Source of the DNA: Thunnus maccoyii
Taxonomy: Eukaryota > Chordata > Actinopteri > Scombriformes > Scombridae
NCBI RefSeq assembly: GCF_910596095.1
Contig: NC_056538.1
Location: forward strand, 22,802,501 to 22,866,500
Direction: 5' to 3'
Length of the DNA: 64,000 nt
This document shows positions 40,896 to 53,000 of this stretch, piece by piece (within the stretch, counting starts at the first letter, position 1; the number at the start of each line of letters is the position of its first letter). Position numbers and translations under genes: made by a program. The notes under the pieces were generated by a model. The model ran no database searches. It was not told the origin of the DNA and saw only the letters and a program-made list of their open reading frames with translations.

Positions 40896-43215
40896 ATGTC
40901 ATTCACTGGCAGTACGGGGGCTGTTTTGCAGCAGGTCAATCAGTTTTGGTCCATGCTGGATGATCTTTGTGAGAATGACCCCGAAGCCTACCACAAGTTC
41001 ATCGAGAAACAGATGAAGGAAGGAGCTGAATATAGTGCACCGCCTGAGCTCGACTCATGTCTGTGCACTGACATACTGGTACGTCACGTCGTTGCTAACT
41101 TTGTTAACTGTTAACTAAATTAATTAAATTGACTTAAGCCATACAAGCCTGCATACACAGTTCCTCACGACAAACGTTTTACTGAAAGCAGGGAGAACAC
41201 AGGTGAGTCTCATTAATGATGGCTCCGCTCCATTTAGTTGTGCGAGTCGCTCAATACACAGGTGTTACACCAAATTCTGTTACCCAACAATTCAGTGACC
41301 CAAATTGGAATATCAGCTAAATTGACACTGCAAACAGTTAATCCTCTTGCATCATATAATCTGATGAAGCACAGATTTCAGCACGCCAAAATCACTATCA
41401 AAAATATCAATATGGAATCACCCTATTTAGTAACAGCTATCGAAATTAAGTAAAGTTTGTAATGGTAAAATAACCAGGTCACATAATGTATGGGTCACAG
41501 AATTTGGAGTAACACCAGGACCCTATAAGCACAAAAACGAAATGTAGTCTTAATGATATTAATGAGTTACTCCTGTCCATCGATTTGAGTAATGATTTGT
41601 CTGTCTTTTAGGCCTACAACTAACGATTATGTCCATTATCAATTCCATTCTTGATTGATTATTCAGGTTATAAAATGTCAGCAAATAGGAGAAAATTCCA
41701 ATCACAAGTCCCCAAAGCCCATGGTGATGTTTTCAGATGTCTTGTTTTGTCTGACTGACAGTCTAAAGCCTTAAGATGAAAATCAAGAAAATATTTACAT
41801 TTTAGAGGCTGGACATTTTGCCATTACTTAAATGATAGACTGATTACCAAAACTGTTACCAATTAATGTTCTGTTGATTGACTAGTTGATTAATCAACTA
41901 ATTGTTTTAAGTTCTACTGTATGCTTGATACAAAACATCTGGGTTTTGCTACATATGGTAACGCTGTCACACCTGTAGCTCTAGCTGTTGCACCTGTATC
42001 CATTTACAGTGTCGAAATGTTGTGTGTTTTGACAGTTTTTTGACAGTACATCTGTGTCCTCAACAGGAGCCGGGGAAAGGGTTGTTATACATCAACATAT
42101 GCAGCTGGAAACGTGTGCCTGCGCCTCAGGATCCCAGCAAGCCATTACCTGTGTGTGCAGGAAAACTGGAAACAGACACAAATGAAGGTCAGAGTAAAAC
42201 ACAAAGCCGCCCTGCATCACAAGCGACAGAAATGCCCTTTGTGTGACACAATATTGACATAAATTGGTGTTTTGCAGGCCGCTACGCTGTGTTGGATGTG
42301 GCATTAAACGCTTCAGTGCTACAGGAAAGTAAGAAAGACAAAACAGAGATGAACCAGGTTTATATGCTGGCACTGAGCTTTGCCCAGCAGCAGCATGGGT
42401 TCAGGTTATCTCACCAGTACACTGTCGTCAGCCATAGCCCAAAAAGTAACCCAGATGACTTGTACCGGCGCCTTGGGTTTCAGCAGAGGCCCAACACAGC
42501 CAAACAACCTGACACAGGTGGAGTAAAAAGTCAGTACCCTGAAAAGCTGCTAAAAGTTCTTTTCTTTGGAGCTACTTTTCTTTGCTGGTGCAGCTGTATC
42601 ATCTTTCACCTCCTACCAGATTTTCTAATAATCCATAATGTTCTTTTTTACAGGCATACAGACACCAGCTGCCCTCCTGCAGCAGATCTCCTGTCTACGT
42701 TCAGAGAAACAAGACAAAGATCCGGCAGCACAAATTATCTGTAGACCTGCGGAGCACAAGAAGAAGGGTTTAATCCAGGTCATCTCCACCACATATCAGC
42801 AGCCTCAGAAGCCAGACTACCAACTAGAGGTGAAGACTGATACAGCAGGAGTTCCTTGCAACGTGGAACTGACAGTGGAGCTGCCAAAGGTTAGCTCCAT
42901 GTCAGAGTGCCAGCTGAGAATATCCAAGGTTAGCGGATACACACTCCCCTGAACAGAGTTATAATGAACCATTTTAGAGTCTAGTGTATGTCAGTACATT
43001 GTTGGATGTCATAAAAAATACATCATTGCCCTGTTTCAGGTATTAGTCTTATAATGTGCTGAATGTATTTTTCTACACAGGAAGATGTCTTATTGGAAGT
43101 GGAGGATGTCTACTATTTGCTTTTGGAGTTCCCAAAAACTGTAAATGAAGACACTGCAGCTGCCATATTTAACAAGAAGAAACGAAGACTTACTTTAAAA
43201 GTGGATATTTTATGA
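40896..43215 (+). CDS. pih1d2: PIH1D2, PIH1-domain co-chaperone adaptor
   Basis: Coding exons are 40896-41078, 42067-42187, 42278-42517, 42654-42928 and 43081-43215: 954 nt, 317 residues (human 315). It begins MSFTGSTGAVLQQVNQFWSM, followed by the family hallmark DPEAYHKFIEKQMKEG. The PIH1 domain continues with GKGLLYINICSWKRVPAP and RYAVLDVALN. A charged linker leads to a C-terminal CS-like beta domain (TDTAGVPCNVELTVELP, VEDVYYLLLEFP) ending RRLTLKVDIL. The family bridges clients to HSP90 and RUVBL1/2; PIH1D2 has been placed in the SPAG1-containing R2SP complex, and relatives assemble axonemal dyneins. The ATG in TTAAGATGTC is preceded by stops. The gene converges tail-to-tail with dixdc1. 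Confidence 0.96.
41609..41916. mobile_element. GGGCTGCAAC-type repeat in pih1d2 intron 1
   Basis: A full-length copy from TAGGCCTACAACTAACGATT to TTTTAAGTTCTA, with the interior CCCAAAGCCCATGGTGATGTTTTC and TTCTGTTGATTGACTAGTTG. Flanking 8-mers match only in part (CTGTCTTT / CTGTATGC). Confidence 0.6.
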
Positions 43216-44082
43216 CATTTCAAAGCCAATCAATCTGAAGTTATTTGCCTCCATCAGCCCCCCTGCCATGATTGGGCAGAGGACGCTTCTGCTACTAAGA
43301 ATACCTTCAATAACCAAAACAAATTAAATTTCTTCAATCTGAAATACCTTGTGAACACATGGAGGGACTTGTTCTGAAATAAATTTGTCAGTGTCCCTTT
43401 GTGCTGTGGGTTATGGGTTTATCTGCTGCAGCAAATTTAATTCTTAATGCAAAAAAATTAATTGACTTTAATGACAATCTGTGGGCTTTGGTTATTAATG
43501 TGTGGGTGTATGAGTGGAGGTGTAATGGCTAGAAGCTGGTGTACTGTGCCATTACCATGCGCCTGTGGAATAATTGACTACAAAATGATCCATGCAATAA
43601 TTCATGTTTATTAAAACATCAAAATCGATGCAAAACAACAAACATCACAATTTGGCAATCTGGAACTTGTGAAAAATGTCAGTAAACACTTTTTTTTATT
43701 TTAAGGGTTGCATACTATGCATTGATTACAGATTTTTAGAGTACAGCTTATAATGAGTTATTTATTGTAAATCACCTTTAACTTTCTTTTTCAAGTATCA
43801 CATTACTGACCATCAAGTCCCACACATTTATTTAACAGTTGCAAACAATGCCTAATATGCATTCCTTCATAAAAGTGATACCAGAGTGTCAAGTCAAATT
43901 CTTTATGAAACATTCACATTTAAAACATGTTTTTTATTTATCGAAATGGTGTTAGAGCCATTGGTCCCAGTTAACTGTATTATAAGTATTCTTTATCGTG
44001 GAATCACATGTATTTTCAGTGGAGTCCTGGTTCAGTGGGTGCAGCTGAGGTTTGTAGTGGTGATCTCTGGTTTTTTCGGATT
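43216..44082. other. Convergent 3' UTRs of pih1d2 and dixdc1
   Basis: For pih1d2 there is AATAAA at 43378-43383. For dixdc1, AATAAA reads on the minus strand at 43607-43612 (TTTATT on +), with alternatives nearer the gene. Only about 225 bases separate these two signals. Confidence 0.5.
43378..43383 (+). terminator. pih1d2: Polyadenylation hexamer of pih1d2
   Basis: AATAAA, 163 bases after the stop codon; it is followed by TGTCAGTG and a GT-rich stretch. Confidence 0.55.
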
Positions 44083-47000
44083 CTACCTCCTCTCTCCGTG
44101 GTCCTCCTCCACCCACGCTACAATCTTTCCTTCCCAGCCAGGAACGACTGCTCCATCATGGAATACCTGCACAGCAACATCCAGCATTTACATATCCAAG
44201 AAAGCCTCACATCTATAATGTACAAAGGTTTGGATAGGAACTGAAAATGAGTACTCAGTGCTATCAAATTCTCTAGGATGGAGATCAGTACACCTGCAGT
44301 GTTTTGAAGTAGAGAGCAGGCAGAGCTATTATTAGCATATCATACTCTATAACTCGATTTATATTTACCTCGTGAAGCTGATATGAAAAGAAGCAGGGGC
44401 TATAATTTTACACCCACGCCTACCTCCTCTTTCACTGTGCCAAATTCTGGGTCGAGGGCCTTGAAGTGGTATCTGAAACTGCCTTGTCTGTCCACGGCAG
44501 CCTTGAAGTCTCGCAGTGTCACTTCGCCCAGCCTGCAAGAGCACAGCGTCAGTCGTGTGCAGATTTACACACACATACACCCACACAGACATTAAGCTTT
44601 TCTAGGATAAACATTTATTCAGCGCAGCCACTGAAGCATCCATATATAGCTCTGGTCATGCATGAATCCAACCACGCACTCTCAGCGTACAGCTCTAACT
44701 CAAAGAGCAATTTGCTTAGAAATCATATATGTTACAGTGAGGGACCAAACAAAAACACTATTTACACTATAAATCCATCATTTGAGTGTTTTTATTTTCA
44801 CCTTTTTGGGATGTTAATCAGAAACGGAGTGAGCGAGCGATCAGTGAAGTAGAGCACTTTAGTGGAGACTGCGGTATCCAACCCCGGGCTGCTGTGGGAG
44901 TGTGCCATTTCTGCAAATAGTTATGAAAACAGCAAACACATTTTTTTTTTTTTTTTTTTACAAGAGTTGAAAATGGCTCTAGCCTCACAGCCAATAACGC
45001 CCTCCATACATAGTGGTGTAACTGAACGGCACAATTTGATTTAGCAGGCGGAGTTGAGATGGTGCAGAGGATGACAAATCCTAAACAAAACAAGGATTCT
45101 GTCTGTCTCACTTGAGCTCGGAGGCCAGGAGTCACGGTCTGTTGAGTTGGCTCTCCGTCCTGGTGATTTAAATTCCTCCTAGAAGAGGAAACAATTACTC
45201 ATGATAAACAGTCGAGAGTGTCATTTGTTGTTGACTCATCATTCATCGGGTGACATACGTCGCTTTTTTTTAAAATGTACTCTGACATGATTTGTGTGTT
45301 TCTGTGAGCTAATGTACCCCTCTATCCTGTCTGCGTTGGGTTTCCAAAGAGTGTAAGCGGTCCATGAGACTGGACACACCCTGCTCCAGAGTGTCCAGGG
45401 TGTGATGTTGGGGGTCGTGGCCAGAAAAGCCGTCCCTCAAACTACGCAGGGCCTCCCTGACCAACTGCAGCTCTTCCCCCTGTGAAACAGCCTCGTGATG
45501 ATCATACAGTTCATATCAAGCTAAGAAGTATGGAAGCCTATTTCCGCCAACAAAAGAGGGGGCAAAAAAATACAGGAAAAGTTATTCATGATAAAATACA
45601 AATACTCATGATGAGTCAAAAGTATGAGATAGTAAATCTAAATTATAAGATACTAAGATAAAGTCAAAGTCAGAAAAACTGAAATACTAATTAAATGGTT
45701 TTGTATCTTATGCATCTTCTACCCTATGTATTTTGACTTATACTTTATGTTTTATACTTTTTAATTCATGTTTTTATTCACCCCCATCAAAAGGAGCAAG
45801 ATGGCTTTGAAAATAGCTAAAAATGATCAACCACAAAGAAAACATTTCATTTCCCAAGGAGCACAATGGCGCATTACAAATTATTAATTATTAAGTCACA
45901 ATTTTGATTATATCTTATAATTTTAATTTAGTATCTTATGAATTTGCTCTAGTGCCTTACAATTTTGACTTAAGATCTTGTGATTTTGACTTAAGTCAAA
46001 TAATGTGACTTATCACATAATTTAACTTCGTTAATGTCATCTAAGAATTTTAGACTTAGTATCTCATAAGTTTGACCTAGTACTACATAATTTTAACTTT
46101 GTTAATCAAGATCAAAAATCATAATTCTGACTTAGCATCTCACATGCAATTTTTAGTATTTTTCTTTTATTATGCATCCCATCTGGTCTACTTTTTTTCT
46201 TTTCCTGGCAGAAATGAGCTTCCATTCATAAAACATCAAAATCAACACATTAAACAGCAAATTATTGTATTATTACAAAAGGGTGAAATAATAAAGGGTA
46301 GGTCTACATACTGGAGCAATGCGTTGGAATGCTGGAGGAGATGTTGAAGTCACTGAGTTACTGTAACCACCGCTTTCACTCCTGAATGACTGTCAAATAG
46401 ACAACAATATATGTAAATATGCACACACGGCTAGCTGAGTCAGTCTCATCTTTTAAAGGATAAGCCTGGTAATATTCTATAATTTTCTTATTATCCACAA
46501 ATGACATTAAAAGATCAATTAATTGATCCTATTAAAAAGTATTGCCTCTGTAGCCATCACCTTATGGAGCTTATTCCTCTCTGCTATTAAGCTCCACTGT
46601 TGTCTAAAAACCATTAAAAACACATCAATGAACCACACAGTTGCACTGGGTGACATGTTCTTTCATTACCGTGGATATGGTCACTGTAGTTTATTGATCC
46701 CACATACACAGTTCTGTGGGCGTAAATACTAAGGTGCCAAATGTGTATTAAGCTGTCTGAAAATAGTCCCCTACTGAACTACAACCCAGCTGTTTTACAA
46801 AATTTCTTAATGTATTTTACAAATGAAACTATATATTTGCACAACCTGTTTTTACAGATTTATTTCCTCAGTAAGAATAAATGGGCCAGTAAATTTGTTT
46901 GACTTTAACAAAAACCTAGAATATCACCAGCTCTATCCATTAAATCTGCTATTAAAACCTACTTATGTAGACGAATTTTGACTTGATTTTACTTAGAGTG

Positions 47001-50000
47001 TCCTTCTTTCCCTTTTTATTAGATTTTATAATTTAATAAATATTATTAAATATGTGTAATACATTCAAACATATATTATAGAAATATTTAAATCATATCA
47101 TGATCCATACCCGTCCATGGCTGACTTCATGGGCTTTGTGCTGAGCTTCATCGAGCTTTTGTTGTTGCTGCTGCAGCATTCTGTCCTTCCTCCCAAGTTG
47201 CTGCTATTGTGACAAGAAAGATAGATGATATAAGTCCGCCTGTGCATGCATGTATCTAAAGAATGCACTGAAGTGTAAATAATAAAAGACAATACCTCAT
47301 ATTCACTGAGTAATTTGCTCCGTTCACTCAACTTCTGTTTGAGCTCTGCCTGCAAGCAGACACATCAGCATGATACTGTATATGAGTGCTATATTGCTCT
47401 CACATAAACTGCAACTGTGGGTCAAGTCGGTCAAATATTTTATCATGTCAAACGGAAATCATCACTTGTCTCACATTTTCCCCTTCCAGCTGATCTTTGG
47501 CCATGTTGCTCCTTAGTAGTTCCTGCTTTAGCTGCAGCACAGCATCCTCCTGCACTGCCAGGCGCTGCTGCAGAGCATCCTAATGAGAAAGAGGGAGAGA
47601 TCAAAGACAAGTCCAGAGAAGACCTGAATACAGATACACCTGAAACCACCTGCCTTATTGACAGCATGCATCCACCTCTAAACTTTATTATCTTTGTAAA
47701 GAAATTAAAATATATACAGTATATTACGCATGACAGAACGTGCAGAATCATCAGTTTGGGAGGGCACAGAAGTGGAATATTGAATTATATCCTTTAATCC
47801 ATTTTAATTCACACACAAAGGACAAATTTAGAGTAAGAGGTTTACCTTGATGGCCTGAATGTGGCGCGCCTCCTGTTTGTGTCTCAGGAGTTCCCTCTAA
47901 GAGTGGCACAAATGAACAGAGACATTAGAGAAAGGGACCCTTTAGTTGTATTGCAGCTCATCTATTTAAAAACCTAATTACATTTACTTACTGTACCTTG
48001 AGATCAAGGGCTTCCTCCATGCTTTGGTCCAGGCGACTGCGGATTAGAACCTTCAAAGGGAGAGGGTATGAGCAGCGTAATTAGAGAATGGAAAAATGTC
48101 AGAACATAGAGGAGGCAGTGGGCCTGCATGACAGCGGGCTAGCAGATCAGAGAGATTCATTTGTGCTCTACAATAGCCACTCTCAAGATGAGTGATGGCT
48201 GAAAACATCATCACAACAGAAGGGCTGACACTGACACTTCACACAGAGTGGCGAGCAAGTGTCGTTTTCTCTAGTTAGCAGAGAGAGAGAGAGAGAGAGC
48301 ACTGTACCAGCTGCTGTTCAGCGTTAGCTCGGTTATCTCCGAAGCTCACAGATCCGTCCTGGTCCTCTTCGGGGAGGGAGCCATTGAGCAGCAAAGCCTG
48401 AAGACAGACACACACATAGCCATAATTAAATATACATGGCAGAGAAGCCAGACATATTTCTGTGTTTGTATTTGTAAATACAGCAGTTTTGTATTTTTAT
48501 ACTTGGCTACACAACACTCTTCTCCTTTCAGTTGATCAGGCTGTGAATTGAACTAAACTGAACTGAATCAAATTGAAATACCTGTAGGAGTACACACACA
48601 TTTCTTCCTCTCACCTACTCTAACCCACAAATATGCACACATACTACAGTATGAGCGCAAAACAAAAACTCATAATCATAAGTAAATAATTCAAAAATTA
48701 AATATGTGACTAACTAATCCATAACCCAGAAAGGCAAACAGACAGAACTCATCAGCTTAGCAGGAACACTGCAATGTGTTTGGACATGTTTGATACATGA
48801 CAGTATTATGGGCAGTGTTTAGTGGGCAGGAACAATTATTTGTGTCACTTCACACATCTATTTTAAGTACTGTGCAGTGTGTGTGCACCCCTAGCATGAC
48901 TAAATAACATTGAACACAAGGTGTCAATATTTTGTCCTTTAATATTACTTGAACAATGAAAAGAACTCCTACACACCGTCTCCCTTAGTGATGAAATATT
49001 TCTTAGATCGCAACGTTTTGATTTATCCAACCGTCACCAGGAATCTTTTTTAAGTGTGTCATCACCAGTAGTTACCTGAAGGCGAAACACCATCCTCCTG
49101 GCTTCCTGCATTTCCCTCTCCAGCTGCTCCTGGTGGGCATCCAGCTGCTCCTCCCAGGACTTCTCTTCCTCTTGCACATCATGCCCGAGGGAGGGACACA
49201 ATCCGCAGAGAGACACCTCCTCTGAAAGGGAGAGAGGGACAGGGGAGATGAGGTATGGGAGCATTTTTGAGAGGGATTCATTGCATATAATCTTGCTGTA
49301 CAAGAGTTGATGTGCAGCCAACAAACCTATGACAGATTTCTTCTCTGTCAGCTCAGATTTGTCATCCCGAGGCTCTCCCTGGTCCTCAGACTGATCATGG
49401 ACTATTTCTTCTTTAGGGATGTCAGTGGACTGCGTGATAACATACTCCTCTTTGGGGGAGTGAGCAGGGCTGGCTGAGCTGAGACTGAAACAGATGGTGG
49501 GCACAGGCAGGAATGAATGTGTTTGCATCTCCTGCCAAATGAATGGCAATAAATAAACCTTGCAACATAAAATGGAGATATAGACTTTAATAACTCCCCA
49601 AGGAGCAAAAATATGTGAATTAATCCCATGGAGGGGCTAAAAATTTTAAAATATTTTAAATCATATCCGTTTTTAAAGACATAATGCCCATAGGAATATG
49701 GCATATCACAGACTATTTAACTAGTAAAAAAAATGATTCAAAAAGCAACAGAAAAGGATTTTAACCTGTTTAAATCTGAAAGCACACACAGAAAGGAACA
49801 GGAATGTATGCAACTCTGCCATTCTCTCCCAGGAAATTCTTGACATAGTTCGCTTGCCCTCTGGCCATAATTTCAAGACATAATGCTCCTTTGCTTTTCT
49901 GAATGGCTGGTTTTCTTGCAGTTTGTACAAATATGTGTTTTGTGTGAACGCAAAGCATCTCCAGAAGCCTGAGGTTCAGGCCGGCTGTCATCTTCACTAG

Positions 50001-53000
50001 GCTGTATTTGTAGAAATAGGATACAGCTATTCTGACCTGTGACCTATGGCATTATGCATGGTCCTTTAGCAGGGGATTCCTTCTTTTTCCCTCTTTGTAT
50101 GTGTGGGAAAACCTGCCTGTGTCTGAGGAAAGAGACCTAAACTCTACGCTAGGGAAGGGATATAAAGAATCACAATTCATCACCCTGCTCCTCAGGCTAA
50201 AACACTAAGATGGAGAAAAAAAACTGTTGACTTAACTGTGGGATAAAACAGTGTTTAGAAACGAAAGAATGTCCCGAGGGATTGCATTTGCACGGTCAAA
50301 CATGTTCCCCTTTTACATAAGCAGGAAGATTGTAGCAGATGACATTTTCTGCTTATCTAACTCTATTACTCAGCACAAGCTAACATCACAACAGACAGTA
50401 TGATGGCGCTAGAGGAAAAGTCAGTGAATCACCAAAGTCATTAGGAAATATCATCTGGGCACCATGCTTATCTGTACCACGTTTCCTGGCAATTTATCCA
50501 GCAGTTGTTGAGATATTTCAGTCCAGGCCAAAGTGGTGAAATGAACGACATTCATATATATATATATATATGCCGCTGGCATGACTGAAAAAGTATAAAG
50601 ATATAATTTGAGTTTTAATTCATGAGGGTTTAATTACATTAAAATTATCTGACTACATTCACCACACTGAGAAACTTCAGATAGATGGTTCCCTCCAGCC
50701 TCTCAGAAAGAGTTAGTGCACCAGGTCACATAAAAAACATGAACTTGAGTGTCTTATCAGATGCTGCTGTGATTATCCCAAAGTGTTTCTCCAAATGGGA
50801 TCAAAGCAGCTGCCTTCAACTAATCTTGTCATTGCAGATGATGACATTATCAAGATACCCTCAATCAGTATCTCTGGGTGCAGCAGTTCGATAAACTCCC
50901 ACAAACATATTTTAGAAGCCCGCTGCTGATCTGTTGCACCAAAAGAACACATACATCCACATAGATTTGGACCATAAACCAAAGATTAAGCGCTGGGATT
51001 TACACGAGATGAGTCCCAGTGCAACAGATTAACATAATCTGTACAGTACATTTTCTCCAGTACTGTGCTAAGTAGAAAGAAATGCTTCACGTTTTACTCC
51101 ACTACATTTATCTGACAGTTTACTAGTTACTTTGCAGATTAATTTTACATTAAAAAACATATCATAATCTTATAAAATACAATACACTGTTCAAGATTGA
51201 ACCAGTCTTTTTTGTTTGTGACCTCTTACAAAGACATTTGCCCTCTAAACGTCTCAGGTTGTTTAATTAAAAAATGTGTTTGAGGCTCAAAGAGGTAAAA
51301 TATAAATAAAATATTTTTAAAAAAGCAAAAAAGCAAAGAAAAGTTAAAAAAAATTCAAAATTTTAGGCATCTTTGTATATTGACAGAATGAGGAGCTTTG
51401 GAGCTTTCCATCTACAAGCTATTAGTGTCTTGGCAGCTGTAAGTCCAGCTAGCCAGAGACATCTCTGCTTAACACAGAGTTCCAAGTTGGAGCTGTCATG
51501 AAGTAACAGGACTTCTGGCAAGTAAGAAATTGTTTTGGACCATATGCTTGATAGCATCTCTGAAACCCTCCTCCAGAACTCTGCAACCCTTGGGCACTCC
51601 CACACCATATGAAAAAATGTGCCCAACACATTTTGAGTGCATAGGGTGCAGTTTAATGATGGTAAAACTTTCATTTTATGCAATGTGCGGGTTCCTGGAA
51701 GATAGTTGCATGTTCTGCCAGATTAGTTTCCAATCTGGGTTGGAGCTATTTGAGGAGAGGTCTGCCTTCCACAGTGTGTCAATAGTTAGGGGCTTACAGG
51801 AGGCCTTATCCAAGACGGAATATATTGTCGAGATCAGTCGGCTGGGGTTGGTAAGAGCTGTATGAAATGGATTTGTGGAGAGAGGTATGTTCCAAGGCAC
51901 ACCTTAAGTGTGCATCGCTGTGCAGAGTTGGTGATAGAAAATTAAAAATGTGCCAGGTAGATTGAAATGTTTCTGGATGTCTTGAAATGCTCAGAGGCCC
52001 ACAAGACCATAAATGTCAGAGAGAGCGTGCAACCCTTTACTGCTTCATTGAAGGAATGAAATTGGTTGGCTTCCCAATTGGAGGTTATTGTTATGAAAAA
52101 TGGGAGACCAAAGATGCCAGGCATAATTTTGCAGTGCTTTTCGGCAGGATGCCAGGTGGAGATTACTTCAGTAATAATTGAGCCAAATTTCTTTCTTGAT
52201 CGTTTGAGTAAACTGTTAAAGTAGATCAGATGTGAGGGTGCACCATGTACTCTTCCACTGGCCTCCAAGACATGCGAGAAGCAGGATTTAACCATTTGGA
52301 GACAGGGCACAGTACAAATGACCAGTGATACCACTGGAAGTTAGGTACACCAAATCCCACTTCACCTTTTTGTCTCTGGAGAGTTGACAGTTTCAGTCTG
52401 GGTTTTTTGTTCCCCCATACAAAACTATAGATGTTAAAGAGTGGGTTTTTTCCAGTAGTCTTTAGGTGGTGGTAAAGGTATCATTGAGCTAAGAAAGTTG
52501 ATTCTTGGGAGGACATTCAGGCCCTGGCGGAAGCTACGAGATACAGACATTTTTTAAAACAGATGTTCCCCATCAACACCATAGCAGCAGAGTTTGGATA
52601 AAGAACTTGAATCATAGCACTGAAATGATTTCCAATCATTTCATTTCATTTGAATGTCTTGAGTGCCCATAGAAAATGCCACTCATGGCGATCAAAAGCC
52701 TTCTCTGCATTGAGAGAAAGGACAGCTGTTGAGGAGTCATTGTTATTAGAGAACTCAATGATATGGAGAAGCCGGTGTACATTGTCTGAGGAAAAGTGGT
52801 TTTTGATAAAACCTGTTTGATCCTCATGAATTAGAAAATTCATATATGGTTCTAATTGAGAGGCTAGCATTTTGGCATACAGCTTGATATGAGTATTCAG
52901 TAATGACAGTGGTCGATAATTTGAGCAATCCTGTGGATCCTTACCTTATTTTAAAAGTAGAGAGATAATGGCTATGTTACTGTTTTTAGAGAATGAACCC

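Noticed and set aside
46312-46381. dixdc1 exon starting at 46381 (CAG/GAGTGA acceptor)
   Set aside because: It would place TGA in frame after the upstream exon. The acceptor eight bases earlier (exon start 46389) keeps frame and gives SFRSESGG.
49034-49549. 171-codon minus-strand open frame treated as one gene
   Set aside because: It is two dixdc1 exons (49484-49327 and 49221-49076) read through a short intron whose frame happens to stay open; splice sites and family match show the true structure.
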